From the NCBI RefSeq assembly GCF_900637665.1, contig NZ_LR134386.1:4146501-4210500 (forward strand): 64,000 nt of DNA. Direction: 5' to 3'. Under the pieces are notes generated by a model. That model was not told the origin of the DNA. It ran no database searches and was given only the letters and a program-made list of their open reading frames with translations. This DNA comes from Chryseobacterium nakagawai. GTDB taxonomy: Bacteria > Bacteroidota > Bacteroidia > Flavobacteriales > Weeksellaceae. How positions within the stretch are numbered: the stretch's first letter is position 1; every line of letters starts with the position of its first letter. The position numbers and the translations under genes are program-made. Shown here in pieces: positions 1 through 9,173 of this stretch.

Positions 1-2
1 TT

Positions 3-185
3 GAGCATACCATTAAAAATTTTGGAATGTACCAGTTTGTAGTATTGGCAGGCTGTATTTTACTTGATTTTGTGATTGTGATTATCATTTTACTGGTTAC
101 AGATTCAGGAAACTACAATGGAAATAATAATAGAAGTGTCTTCACCAATAAAAGAAGCGGTAAAACCATCATCCCTAACAACTAA
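3..185 (+). CDS. Membrane protein, C-terminal fragment
   Basis: An open frame enters from the left edge and ends with TAA at 183-185; 60 residues are visible. Residues about 9-32 form one hydrophobic segment, followed by an Asn-rich, basic tail ending in Pro-Asn-Asn, so this is the end of a membrane protein with a short soluble tail. It stops 3 bases before the GTPase start at 189, which suggests one transcript and perhaps a shared function with the next two genes. The family cannot be named from this fragment. Confidence 0.6.
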   Translation, partial: EHTIKNFGMYQFVVLAGCILLDFVIVIIILLVTDSGNYNGNNNRSVFTNKRSGKTIIPNN

Positions 186-188
186 GCC

Positions 189-1115
189 ATGGAAACTCAA
201 GATCATTTAAAACCTCTTTCTTTTGAGACAGAGGAAGCATTGAAACCGTTATCATTTGATTTTCAAAATGATACTAAAACAGACTTTGTTCCGATTGCCA
301 AAACCATTTCTAATGACATCAGGAATAAAGACAGTAATTTTGTCTTTTTCTTCGGAACAGCAGAGTCCGGAAAATCTGTGATTCTCTCCTCAATGCTTTA
401 CTATCTAAGATCGTATGCTGGCGTTCTGAGACCCAAACTGGGAACTCCCAACTCTAAAGAAGCTAATGTTTTGCTTTCAGATTTTTTTGAAAATATCAGG
501 CAAGGTGTGCTTCCCAACAGAACAACGAGAGATCAGGTGACCCGTCTGGATCTTGTTTTTGAACCAAATAACCGATCTAAAAGAGTGGTTCCTATGGATC
601 TTACGTTTCTGGAAACTTCCGGGGAAAATCACAACGATATCCGAAGAGGCGGAAGCTATCACAGCAGTATAGAAACCTTTCTGAATGCCAATATCCCGCT
701 TACTTTTATCATTGTAACCAGTTATGAAACTGCGTATAAAGATGATTCTTTAATCAATGAATTTCTGGATGAGCTGGAAAGAAAAGGTAAGAATTTAAAA
801 TCGGTGAATGCTATTCTGGTTATTTCCAAGTGGGACAAATCGGGAAGAATGGATGTGGAAAGTGCCGAAGCTCTTGATGCTTTTATTTCTGAACATCTTC
901 CCATGACCTCACAGCGTATTGATACGTATGGATTAAGCAAAAGCTACTACACCATCGGAAGTATTCAGAATACCACCGGAAGTGAAAAAATTGACCTGTT
1001 GAATCTTTCTACGGCTGAAGTACTTGCAAAATGGCTCTACAGAAGTATTGTAGGTTATGATCTTGATTATGAAGGAACATTCTGGGAACGTATCAAATTT
1101 AGCTTTACAAATTAA
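189..1115 (+). CDS. P-loop GTPase-like protein
   Basis: 308 residues with no signal peptide. A Walker A motif G-T-A-E-S-G-K-S lies at residues 56-63. A DxxG-like segment E-T-S-G-E is at about 142-146, and a G4-like motif S-K-W-D at about 213-216 sits at the end of a hydrophobic strand (Ala-Ile-Leu-Val-Ile). This order fits a TRAFAC-type GTPase with a degenerate NKxD motif. It is 3 bases after the preceding membrane protein and its stop overlaps the next start by one base (TAATG), so the three genes look co-transcribed. GTPases of this kind occur in predicted bacterial conflict systems together with coiled-coil membrane partners; assigning it there is inference. Confidence 0.7.
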   Translation: METQDHLKPLSFETEEALKPLSFDFQNDTKTDFVPIAKTISNDIRNKDSNFVFFFGTAESGKSVILSSMLYYLRSYAGVLRPKLGTPNSKEANVLLSDFFENIRQGVLPNRTTRDQVTRLDLVFEPNNRSKRVVPMDLTFLETSGENHNDIRRGGSYHSSIETFLNANIPLTFIIVTSYETAYKDDSLINEFLDELERKGKNLKSVNAILVISKWDKSGRMDVESAEALDAFISEHLPMTSQRIDTYGLSKSYYTIGSIQNTTGSEKIDLLNLSTAEVLAKWLYRSIVGYDLDYEGTFWERIKFSFTN

Positions 1116-2350
1116 TGGATAGTACTTATTTTTTTTCGGCATTCGGGACTTTTGGTAACCCGAATGGCTTCAGGCAATCCTTTTTTTTGGGTGGAAATCA
1201 GAATATTGCTAAGGAAATCAGAACATTTGATCTTAAAACCGATGCCATCAAATTATTTCCTCAAAGCAATATCTACTCAATACGAAAAGATTATTCTGCA
1301 GGATGCAACCTCATCTCCTACTCTGTTTACACGTTCGCAAAAGAACAAAATTCAGACAGAGGCGGAACATTTATAGGTTCAAGCTTACTTTTTGTAAATA
1401 AAATTGCTTCGGAAGGACTTATCATCAGTACATTAAATGACTTCCAGCATATTCTTGAAAAAAATAATTTGTCAGAAGGCATTATTATAGTTAATCATTC
1501 CGATCAGTTTTCCATCCAAAAACCAAAAGATTTTGATAAAATAGGATTTAATGTCCGGGAAGTGGATGAGCTGGACTTTACCCAATCCGGTGGTAACTAT
1601 CTCGTCGTTTACTGCGAGACGAATGCCGCTCAATTGCAGACCTTTTTTAAAAAATCTATTGAGCTTTTGAATGTTTTTGACACTATTTACTTTACTCAAA
1701 GTCATGAAATTGGAGAATTTGTAAAACAAAAAGGAATCTTTAAAATTGTAGATGCTGATGGTTTTAAAAAGGAACTGGATAACCTTGAAGAAGAAAGACG
1801 CAGAATTCTTCAAAACGCGATCATTGATCTTAAAAAGGAAAAAGAAGATTTAAAAGAGGTGAAAACAAAACTGCTTCAAGACCTCAACATACAGATCTCA
1901 CAAAATGAAAAACGACATCAGGATAATGAAACCAAAATAAAGGAATCTAAAAAGGGAATTGAAATCATCAGTAAAGAATACGACCAATATTCAGAAAAAA
2001 TTGAAGAAGTGATCCGTCATCTTACTGCCGATGGAAAGATAGAATCTGCTAAAAAAAGACATCAGGAAAATAAACGTGCATTTACCAATACTGTAGATCA
2101 GAACAGAAATGTAGAGTCACTTTCTCCTCTATCCTCTTCCTCGAATGGAAGAATACAGCCACAAAAAGACAATCAACCTTATCCTCAAGGACTGTCCGGA
2201 TTTCACAGTTCCGGCAGAAATCAGGAAAAAGTATTCAGGTTAGATGGTTTCAAAGTGGCTACTTTGGTTTTATCTCTCGTGTTGACCGGAGCTTTAATCT
2301 TATGCTTCCTATGGATGCCGAAAGAGTATTTAAAGATATTCTCTCAATAA
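1115..2350 (+). CDS. Coiled-coil protein with C-terminal membrane anchor, GTPase partner
   Basis: 411 residues. Residues 1 to about 215 form a globular domain beginning with a Phe/Gly-rich stretch and containing a conserved-looking R-G-G-T-F-I-G-S-S-L segment. Residues about 220-320 are a long Lys/Glu-rich coiled coil. A Ser/Asn-rich linker follows, then one transmembrane helix at about 380-400 and a short tail. The start ATG overlaps the GTPase stop by one base, indicating translational coupling. The N-terminal domain faintly recalls the N-terminal domains of GTPase-associated proteins in predicted conflict systems, but this rests on pattern impression only. No enzyme motif is visible. Role unknown; probably an effector or scaffold anchored to the inner membrane. 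Confidence 0.6.
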   Translation: MDSTYFFSAFGTFGNPNGFRQSFFLGGNQNIAKEIRTFDLKTDAIKLFPQSNIYSIRKDYSAGCNLISYSVYTFAKEQNSDRGGTFIGSSLLFVNKIASEGLIISTLNDFQHILEKNNLSEGIIIVNHSDQFSIQKPKDFDKIGFNVREVDELDFTQSGGNYLVVYCETNAAQLQTFFKKSIELLNVFDTIYFTQSHEIGEFVKQKGIFKIVDADGFKKELDNLEEERRRILQNAIIDLKKEKEDLKEVKTKLLQDLNIQISQNEKRHQDNETKIKESKKGIEIISKEYDQYSEKIEEVIRHLTADGKIESAKKRHQENKRAFTNTVDQNRNVESLSPLSSSSNGRIQPQKDNQPYPQGLSGFHSSGRNQEKVFRLDGFKVATLVLSLVLTGALILCFLWMPKEYLKIFSQ

Positions 2351-2378
2351 GCAAATATTTCAGGAGGCTTTAAAGTTT

Positions 2379-2421
2379 AAAAAAACCGCGCGCCATTTTC
2401 TTTCGAAAATGGCGCGCGGTT
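2379..2421 (-). terminator. Strong terminator hairpin for the minus-strand lipoprotein gene
   Basis: A perfect 17-bp stem (arms 2384-2400 and 2405-2421) with a four-base loop has a GC-rich base made of CCGCGCGCC. Read on the minus strand the stem is followed by a T run (A run 2379-2385 on the plus strand), so it ends transcription from the gene at 2465. It may also work for the GTPase operon on the plus strand, but no T run follows on that side. Confidence 0.85.
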
Positions 2422-2464
2422 GGATTATGCAATTATAAATCAACAGTCAAGAAATATATTCCTA

Positions 2465-3724
2465 TTACCTTCTTTTCTGAACACTTACAGATACTACTTT
2501 CCCACTGCTATCGTATGTAATGACTTTTCCTTCACAATTGCTATTGAGCGTTGAAATGGATTTGTTTTGAATTTTTCCATCAGCAATAAGGGTAAAAATT
2601 TGTTTCCCATCAATAATCTCAGCTTTATTTTCAGAAAGTATTTTCCCTTCTTTCCTTTGAATAGTCAATTTTGAATACATTTTTCTTGTATCAGAATCAT
2701 ATTGATAAGTATTGGTAATAGGTGATTCTCCATTGTAAATACTTTTTTCTTTTAAAACTCTTCCAAGACCATCATAGGTATAATGAATTTCTTTTGTGAT
2801 TTTGTTCTTTTTATCGAAATCATATTTTACATCCACCTGCCCTTTTGCATTGAGGTGGAACTCTTCTCTGGAACCATAGCTGGAATGAATAACAAACTGA
2901 TCCGGCAGATATTTGAAATTAAGTTTCATCTCTCTTTTCCCGTTTTCAGAAGTTACAATAGAATCTAATAATCCTACTGTATTAAGGTAATATTTCTGTA
3001 CACTTTTCATTCCTTCCCGTGAATACATATACTCAAGCATTTTCCCGTTTCTATAGGTAAGATCAGCAGTATAGCTTATCTTTTCCTGCTTTTCATCCCA
3101 ATAGATGATATTTCTAAACTTCCCGTTACAATTTCCTCCATCTTCAAAGTTTAATAAAGGATAATAAACGGTATTGTTGTGACTAATAATCCGATCTGCA
3201 TATTTTTGATCAGGTGTAAAAGGAACAGCTTCCATAGAATTCCAGTTGTCTGATGCTTCTTTTCTGGCTGTTTGATCTTCCCTTTCAGATTTCTGCTTCA
3301 TTTTCAAATCTTCAGACAGATATGTTGTAACCAAGCGCTCATAGTTTTTGGGATTATACTCGATCAAGGGTTCGTTTTTTCCATCAAATAAAATCATAGC
3401 TGTTCGTTTCGGAAAGTTTTGAGTATCAACAAACCAAGTTGTCGTTCCATTGGAGAACTTAAAAGTTTTTGCATTGGTTCTGGCTACCATAAGTCTGTCT
3501 GTAGCACCTCCTAATTGCCTGTAAAGCCTGTCCGCAATTTCCTTATGATCAATGATACGATCTTCCGGCGCTGTAATTTTTTCATTTTCCACAAAGAATA
3601 CAGCTTTAGAAGGTTTTGAAATCCCAAAATTGGCTTTATCATCCGGAGTAGCAAGCCTGAACATCTTAGGAGAACAGGAATATACTAGTAAAAACAGCAT
3701 GATAAAAGGAAATATTTTCATCAT
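2465..3724 (-). CDS. Lipoprotein with YD-like repeat region, unknown function
   Basis: 419 residues from the chosen ATG at 3724. The open frame extends 38 codons further upstream, but only this start places a signal peptide with lipobox (L-V-Y-S-C) at the N terminus, giving a lipid-anchored protein. The body has a central domain followed by residues rich in Tyr, Gly and Asp in a pattern like YD/MORN-type beta repeats (for example a K-Y-D-F-D segment and a Y-T-Y-D-G-L-G-R segment). The gene is divergent from the secreted protein at 3830 with about 105 bases between them, and ends in a strong hairpin. No enzymatic motif is recognised. Confidence 0.7.
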   Translation of the reverse strand: MMKIFPFIMLFLLVYSCSPKMFRLATPDDKANFGISKPSKAVFFVENEKITAPEDRIIDHKEIADRLYRQLGGATDRLMVARTNAKTFKFSNGTTTWFVDTQNFPKRTAMILFDGKNEPLIEYNPKNYERLVTTYLSEDLKMKQKSEREDQTARKEASDNWNSMEAVPFTPDQKYADRIISHNNTVYYPLLNFEDGGNCNGKFRNIIYWDEKQEKISYTADLTYRNGKMLEYMYSREGMKSVQKYYLNTVGLLDSIVTSENGKREMKLNFKYLPDQFVIHSSYGSREEFHLNAKGQVDVKYDFDKKNKITKEIHYTYDGLGRVLKEKSIYNGESPITNTYQYDSDTRKMYSKLTIQRKEGKILSENKAEIIDGKQIFTLIADGKIQNKSISTLNSNCEGKVITYDSSGKVVSVSVQKRR

Positions 3725-3829
3725 TATTAATCTTATTTTTAAAAATACAAAAAATAGAGTGAATGGAATCCATCCAATAATGTGTAGTTTTAAGAAGTGA
3801 GAAAAGTGCAACCCAGGACGAAAAAACAA

Positions 3830-4261
3830 ATGAGACACAAAATAGTATTCTTTATCACCTTAATTTCAGGAATGTTTCTGCCTTCGGCACAGACTTTAAC
3901 TCCTTCTGAGATCTGGCATCAGCTTATACCCAAGAAGTTTAATACAGACAGTCTTCTAACCCAAAAAGGATTTAAGATAAAATATTCCGGACCAAAGAAA
4001 CTCGGTGGTAATCTTTCCTGTTATTTTAATAAAAAATATAATGAATGGATATTTATTCATGATAACGAACAGGAACAAACAACCAGCTTTTCTTATCTTC
4101 TGCCTACGTTAAAAAAGTACAAGAACAATCAGGTTGAAAAAAAACTCTTGGTACAAGGTGAAAAGGTGGCTCCAATGGGAAAAACCTATCACGAAAACAA
4201 ATTATATTATCATCTTATTTATACTTTTGAGAACTATAAAGCTTCTTCTTTAAAGGAGTAA
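3830..4261 (+). CDS. Secreted hypothetical protein
   Basis: 143 residues from the ATG at 3830, chosen because a signal peptide (basic Arg-His-Lys, hydrophobic stretch, cleavage near S-A-Q) begins there; an upstream GTG at 3797 in the same frame would add a charged, non-signal leader. The mature part is Lys/Tyr/Asn-rich with alternating hydrophobic positions suggesting beta strands, and no known motif. The gene is transcribed divergently from the lipoprotein on the other strand. No family recognised. Confidence 0.55.
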   Translation: MRHKIVFFITLISGMFLPSAQTLTPSEIWHQLIPKKFNTDSLLTQKGFKIKYSGPKKLGGNLSCYFNKKYNEWIFIHDNEQEQTTSFSYLLPTLKKYKNNQVEKKLLVQGEKVAPMGKTYHENKLYYHLIYTFENYKASSLKE

Positions 4262-4403
4262 ATAAACAGAATATTATGCGGATGAAAGTAGCAACTGTCA
4301 TTATCTTCTTACCAATAATCCGGCTTATATAACCTCTGGCTCCCCACATCCATCTTCTTTCTCATTAAACTGAAAGGCTTATCTTCGTAAAAAATTTGAC
4401 AAT

Positions 4404-4949
4404 ATGAAAAAAATGATATTTCTGGCTTCAGCTGTTCTGGTATTAAATTCATGCGTGGTAAGAACTGCGACTAAAGTAGTATCTGGAGCGGTAAATATTG
4501 GTTATAAGGCGGTAAAAGGGACTGTGAATGGCATTAGCTGGGCAGTAAGCAAGGCAAAGGGTAAAATAGATGAAGACCGTTTAGATGGAACCTGGAAAGT
4601 AGTAGGCGTATACAAAGGCTCTTTCGAAGATTTCACCAAAGATCAGAATCCGGAAAGTACATTTTCTTCTGAATGTGCAGGGGGCTTTGACCAAATGATT
4701 TTCAAAGCTAAAAAATCTAAGTTCAAACCAGTGCATTGCAGTACGGATAAAGAAGATTGGGTAAAATACTCATTGGAGTTCGGAAAAAACCCTATCACCA
4801 AGGAAAAGGAAAACTATATTGAATACAATTCCAATAATTATATTTCAGTCATTGACGTTAACAGTAAAACAATGGTTTTGGAAGGTAACCTGATGCCTAA
4901 GCTGGCATTTTCCGGTGCCAAATTATATCTTTTAGAAAAGGTAAAATAA
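4404..4949 (+). CDS. Lipoprotein, possible lipocalin-like fold
   Basis: 181 residues beginning with a lipoprotein signal peptide (Met-Lys-Lys, hydrophobic stretch, lipobox L-N-S-C). Residues about 20-50 have small residues and valines spaced as in a short amphipathic or glycine-zipper segment. From about residue 60 a G-T-W-K-V-V-G-V-Y motif begins, resembling the start of lipocalin-like beta barrels common in Bacteroidota lipoproteins. It is a single gene with its own terminator at 4959-4991. The ligand and role are unknown. Confidence 0.65.
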   Translation: MKKMIFLASAVLVLNSCVVRTATKVVSGAVNIGYKAVKGTVNGISWAVSKAKGKIDEDRLDGTWKVVGVYKGSFEDFTKDQNPESTFSSECAGGFDQMIFKAKKSKFKPVHCSTDKEDWVKYSLEFGKNPITKEKENYIEYNSNNYISVIDVNSKTMVLEGNLMPKLAFSGAKLYLLEKVK

Positions 4950-4958
4950 AAATCACAG

Positions 4959-4991
4959 AGCCTGTCTTCATAGTGAATGACAGGCTTTTTT
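4959..4991 (+). terminator. Rho-independent terminator
   Basis: The arms AGCCTGTC (4959-4966) and GACAGGCT (4979-4986) pair perfectly around a 12-base loop and are followed by a run of T. The hairpin sits just after the lipoprotein gene that ends at 4949. Confidence 0.85.
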
Positions 4992-5113
4992 ATATTTCAT
5001 TTTTATTTCCCACAGATTTCACGGATTACACAGATGATTGAAAACAGCAGAATGTATTAAGATGCAAAGAGCTATATCTGAAGCCTTATGATTTTAAGAA
5101 TAGGTTTAAGAAA

Positions 5114-6601
5114 CTACTTATTTTCTATGTCAACAATCTTCTTTCCTTCATTTCCCAGATAATGAAGAACCAGCTTTTCATAGACTTTATAACCATCATC
5201 AATATTGGTAAAAATAATAATGCCTCTACCGGAATCCGGAAGTATGATCGCAATACATCTTGTCCCCTGATCGGCTCCGCCATGAGATAATCCATATTCA
5301 CCATTACCTAGGTCATAGATTTCAAAACCTAACCCGAAGTACTTGTTTTCCTTAGTTTTTACCTGTTTTTTTATCATTTCCTTAAATACTTCCGGCTTCA
5401 GATTTTTCCCTTTCATTACACTGACCATAAAATTTCCATAATCCCCGATTGTAGTATGCAAATCATCCGCTGCATTGGCAGTTTTATTTTTTTCTGTTGG
5501 ATATGGTTTTCCGTCTGTATTATATCCGATTGCAAACCTTGATTCATCGGTATTCTGATCCCAGATATAGTTGGTATCATTCATTTGCAGCGGTTGGAAA
5601 ATCAATTCCATGGCAAGCTGATCCAACGTTTTTTTGAATTTCTTTTCCAGAGCTTTTCTCAAATATTCAAATCCTTCTCCTGAATAGTGGTATTGTGTTC
5701 CCGGTTCAAATTGAAAGTTGAGTTTTTTGTCAGGATTCATCCATCTCCAATTGGGAAACCCGGTCTGATGGGAAAGAATGAGCCTTGTTGTAATTTTCTT
5801 ATGTCTTGGATCGCCAGCAATATCCGGATCTGTCCAGTAAGTATCTAAAGGTTCATCCAGCTTCCATTTTCCTAAACTGATCAAACGCAGTGTTACCATT
5901 GCTGTAACAGGTTTGGTAAGAGAGGCTACGTTAAAAAGGGCATTATCGGGAGCTGAAAGTCCTTTTGAAATATCTCCGAAAACTTTTACCTCTTGTAGTT
6001 TTCCGCCATTGATGATACCTAATCCAAGCACAGGAATATGGTTTTCTTTAAGCCAGTTTTCCATTGACCGATCATTATCAAACATCGCCTCATTATCTGT
6101 AGTTTGCTTTGGATGATGATTAAAACTTAAGGAATTTTTCAGCTTCCACTCATTATTTTCCAGTATCCACAAATGGGTAAAACTGGCCTCTCCTACTAGT
6201 TTTTCGGCATGATTTTCTACTTTTTCATAAAACAGGTGGTCTCCATTCTGAATGGCTGCATATATCTTTCCGTCTTTATACATAGGATAGACCTGAGTGC
6301 TTTTCTCAATGAGGACTCTCTTTAATTGATATGTTTCCGGAGATTTGCATAAGCCATTTTTAAAATCGGTTATAAATTTATTTTTTTCTGCAAAGCCTCC
6401 TTTATCGTGATAAAATTCAAATTTCTCGCTCAGAAAACTTTCCATCTTCGGAATATCGCAGGTATTATAGGCGACTGAAAAAAACAGACTGTCTTTAGAC
6501 ATAATGGTTCGGTAGAGCGAATCTGTTTTGGGTAATTGCGCCTGAATAGAATTAAAAAGAAAGGTAAAAAAAAGAAGTGCCAGTGAAGCTGTCTTTGTCA
6601 T
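5114..6601 (-). CDS. Secreted serine hydrolase with N-terminal NTF2-like domain (beta-lactamase family)
   Basis: 495 residues from the ATG at 6601, where a signal peptide ending in I-Q-A-Q begins; the open frame runs further upstream but without a signal. Residues about 22-165 look like an NTF2/DUF4440-type domain (strand-rich, with a W-I-L-E-N-N-E-W-K-L-K ending). The rest is a class C beta-lactamase/PBP-like esterase domain with S-L-T-K at 227-230 (SxxK), Y-S-G at about 306 and H-G-G at about 440. Such enzymes are exported serine esterases or peptidases; the substrate is unknown and true beta-lactamase activity is not implied. It lies 87 bases downstream of an XRE regulator gene on the same strand, which may control it. 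Confidence 0.85.
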   Translation of the reverse strand: MTKTASLALLFFTFLFNSIQAQLPKTDSLYRTIMSKDSLFFSVAYNTCDIPKMESFLSEKFEFYHDKGGFAEKNKFITDFKNGLCKSPETYQLKRVLIEKSTQVYPMYKDGKIYAAIQNGDHLFYEKVENHAEKLVGEASFTHLWILENNEWKLKNSLSFNHHPKQTTDNEAMFDNDRSMENWLKENHIPVLGLGIINGGKLQEVKVFGDISKGLSAPDNALFNVASLTKPVTAMVTLRLISLGKWKLDEPLDTYWTDPDIAGDPRHKKITTRLILSHQTGFPNWRWMNPDKKLNFQFEPGTQYHYSGEGFEYLRKALEKKFKKTLDQLAMELIFQPLQMNDTNYIWDQNTDESRFAIGYNTDGKPYPTEKNKTANAADDLHTTIGDYGNFMVSVMKGKNLKPEVFKEMIKKQVKTKENKYFGLGFEIYDLGNGEYGLSHGGADQGTRCIAIILPDSGRGIIIFTNIDDGYKVYEKLVLHYLGNEGKKIVDIENK

Positions 6602-6688
6602 GATTAAATTTTTGACAAAGATTATATTTTCATCTGTTTGACAACGAAAAATGAACCCGACAAAAACCCGACAAAGCCCTGACAACTT

Positions 6689-7273
6689 TTATATCATACT
6701 GAAATTCAATCTAAAATACAGTTTTCTATTCCGATCAATCTCAGCAGCATTACGAAGGATAATAAAGATATTGGAGAGTACAATGGCAATCATAAGAACC
6801 AAGGTAAACTGTCTTCCGAGCTTTAAAAAGATCCCCACCATAAAAGCAATAGGCGCCATCACCGTCCATATCATCTGAACAGAAATAATCTGACGGGCCA
6901 GGTTGTTTCTCTGCTTCATCGTAAACATCAGAAGAATAGGGACAAGAATATTGAAAGGGGGCAATACTGTAAAAAGCAATGAGGAAAGATTGATGATTTT
7001 AATGAGAGAATAATTGACATCAGATTGATCTTTTTCATTCACCTCCGGAATACTTTCTTCGGTTACCTCATCATTGATCTCAGGAATTACAATAGTATCT
7101 TGTAATAAATTTTCCTCTATTTCCAGTGCCTGAGCCAGTGCTCTTAGCGTATGTCCTTTCGGTTCTGTACCTGCTTCAATCCGTTGAATTGTTCTGACAG
7201 AAATTTTTGACTTTTCTGAAAGTTCTTCCTGAGTCAGATTTTTCTGTTCTCTTACAGTTTTTAGTTTAGACAT
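6689..7273 (-). CDS. XRE-family regulator with C-terminal membrane domain
   Basis: 194 residues. Residues about 3-57 are a classic Cro/C1-type helix-turn-helix (the L-T-Q-E-E-L-S segment, then S-V-R-T-I-Q-R-I-E-A-G). After an acidic linker, residues about 90-185 contain four hydrophobic helices resembling the DUF4870-type membrane domain. A DNA-binding domain tethered to the membrane suggests regulation by an envelope signal. The gene immediately precedes the serine hydrolase gene on the same strand, so that gene is the most likely target or co-transcribed partner. Confidence 0.85.
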   Translation of the reverse strand: MSKLKTVREQKNLTQEELSEKSKISVRTIQRIEAGTEPKGHTLRALAQALEIEENLLQDTIVIPEINDEVTEESIPEVNEKDQSDVNYSLIKIINLSSLLFTVLPPFNILVPILLMFTMKQRNNLARQIISVQMIWTVMAPIAFMVGIFLKLGRQFTLVLMIAIVLSNIFIILRNAAEIDRNRKLYFRLNFSMI

Positions 7274-7372
7274 AGATAGATTACAAAGGATGTGTTTTCA
7301 ATTAATTTTCAATGGCTAATTTACAGTTTTTTCAGCGTTCTTCGCATTTAGATTTCTCAGCGATATAAAATC

Positions 7373-7405
7373 AAACAGCACTCTGAAAATTTCAGAATGC
7401 TGTTT
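7373..7405 (-). terminator. Hairpin terminator after the amidohydrolase gene
   Basis: The outer arms AAACAGCA (7373-7380) and TGCTGTTT (7398-7405) enclose an inner stem CTGAAA/TTTCAG. On the minus strand it lies 29 bases past the stop of the amidohydrolase gene and is followed by a T-rich stretch. Confidence 0.65.
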
Positions 7406-7433
7406 CTCCGGAATATCTTGTATTTGAAATCTA

Positions 7434-9173
7434 TTATTTTTTATATACCTGCACACCGTCTTTATAAGTTTCCATAACACGGATGTCTTTAATAGCAAAA
7501 GGATCTACTTTAACAGGATTTTTATCCAGGATAACAAGATCTGCTCTTTTATCCTTCTCCAGCGTTCCTTTTTCTTTTTCTTCTCCCCACTGCCATGCAG
7601 CATTGATTGTGATTGCTTTAAGGGCTTCATAAGGACTGATCCGAAACTCTGGCCCCAGTATATATCCGGAACGTGTTTTTCTGTTTACTGCAGCATATAC
7701 CGCAGTAATCAAATCGGGAGGAGTGACCGGCGAATCATGATGAATGGTAAATGGGATTTCCTGATCTAACCCTTCTTTCAAAGGGCTTATTCTCCTTGCT
7801 CTTTCTTCTCCAAGCACATTGGAGCGGTGCCAGTCTCCCCACAGGTAAACATGTGTAGGAAACCAGCTTGGCATTATTCCGATCTGTTTATAACGGGGAA
7901 CTTGGTCTTTACGGCATACCTGACTATGGATAAGAACACAGCGCATATCTTTTGTAAGCAGTTTTTCTTTTTTAAGACGTTCTAATAAGTTAAGACCTTC
8001 ATCTATCGCTGCGTCTCCATTACAGTGAATATGGACCTGCATTCCCTGCTGAAAGATCGCTTTTAGTCCTTTATAAGCTGCTTCTGTTGAATAGATTGGC
8101 TGTCCCCGGAATCCTTGCTTTTCTCCTTCCGGCGGCACCAGATAAGGCTTTGTAAGCCAAGCTGATTTACCTTGTGGAGAGCCATCAAAAGTCATTTTTA
8201 TACCTCCTATCTTAATATGCCCATTGTACTTTTTATAGAATTGTTTCCAATGTGTCAGTTTATCGGCATTCAAGTCATAATCCGGCATAATGATATAATC
8301 ACCTTTCAACAATCCTTTCTTGTCTGCATCCATAATATTATCAATATTATCCGGCGCAGCACGTCCTTCACATATGGTAGTCTGTCCACCGGCAAACCAG
8401 GCTTTTTCTGCGGCAAGTAAAGATTTATACTTATCGCTTTCTGCAGGTTTTGGAAGCTGTGTTATTACATATTGTAAGCTATTGATATTGGCATTCTCCT
8501 GCATTTTTCCTGTAAGCTGCTTGGTGGCCGGATCTTTGCCAATGATTCCTCCGACAGGATTCGGAGTATCATATGTAATATTCATATTTTTCAGCAGTAA
8601 AGAATTAGCAACTCCCATATGCCCTGAAGTATGTTCTATATATATTGGATTAACAGACGAGACTTCATCCAACTCCTGAGCTGTCGGGTGACGATGTTCT
8701 TCCATTATGGCATCATCGTAACCATTTCCAACAATCATAGTTCCGGCAGGAATTTTATTTTCGGCTATATAATCTTTGAGAACCTTCTGTAGCTGTGGAA
8801 TTGACATTACCTTTCCGTAAGGCTCAGGCTGCAGATCAATCATTTGTAAAGCAAATCCATATTGCGAAATATGACCGTGGGCATCTATAAAACCTGGCAT
8901 CAGCGTACGGCCTGCAAGATCGGTTACCTGTGTTTTATTTCCTTTAAGGGCCATAGCCTTATCTTTTTCTCCTGCAAAGACAATTTTTCCGTCTTTTACG
9001 ACGAGAGCTTCTACATAGGCAGCTTCTTTACCTGCCATTGTGAGGATATCACCGTTGTAAAAGATCTGATCTGCATCATTCTTTGTATTGCATCCAGTGA
9101 GCATAAATGAGGATACTGATGCTAAGACAAAAAAGAGCCATAATTTCATGATTGAATGAGGGGTTTTCAACAT
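7434..9173 (-). CDS. Lipoprotein amidohydrolase, YtcJ-like (Amidohydro_3)
   Basis: 579 residues. A lipoprotein signal (lipobox L-T-G-C, Cys28) shows export and lipid anchoring; an alternative ATG at 9149 gives a shorter, equally good signal. The mature protein is a full-length metal-dependent amidohydrolase of the YtcJ type: an N-terminal beta segment (F-Y-N-G-D-I-L-T), the metal motif D-A-H-G-H at 97-101, further His residues in the H-I-H-C-N-G-D and V-L-I-H-S-Q segments, and a closing segment A-D-L-V-I-L-D-K. Members hydrolyse amide or imide bonds; the substrate here cannot be read. It is monocistronic with its own hairpin terminator. Confidence 0.9.
   Translation of the reverse strand: MLKTPHSIMKLWLFFVLASVSSFMLTGCNTKNDADQIFYNGDILTMAGKEAAYVEALVVKDGKIVFAGEKDKAMALKGNKTQVTDLAGRTLMPGFIDAHGHISQYGFALQMIDLQPEPYGKVMSIPQLQKVLKDYIAENKIPAGTMIVGNGYDDAIMEEHRHPTAQELDEVSSVNPIYIEHTSGHMGVANSLLLKNMNITYDTPNPVGGIIGKDPATKQLTGKMQENANINSLQYVITQLPKPAESDKYKSLLAAEKAWFAGGQTTICEGRAAPDNIDNIMDADKKGLLKGDYIIMPDYDLNADKLTHWKQFYKKYNGHIKIGGIKMTFDGSPQGKSAWLTKPYLVPPEGEKQGFRGQPIYSTEAAYKGLKAIFQQGMQVHIHCNGDAAIDEGLNLLERLKKEKLLTKDMRCVLIHSQVCRKDQVPRYKQIGIMPSWFPTHVYLWGDWHRSNVLGEERARRISPLKEGLDQEIPFTIHHDSPVTPPDLITAVYAAVNRKTRSGYILGPEFRISPYEALKAITINAAWQWGEEKEKGTLEKDKRADLVILDKNPVKVDPFAIKDIRVMETYKDGVQVYKK

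Noticed and set aside
3797..3829. Upstream GTG start for the secreted protein at 3830
   Set aside because: It would add eleven charged residues before a good signal peptide.
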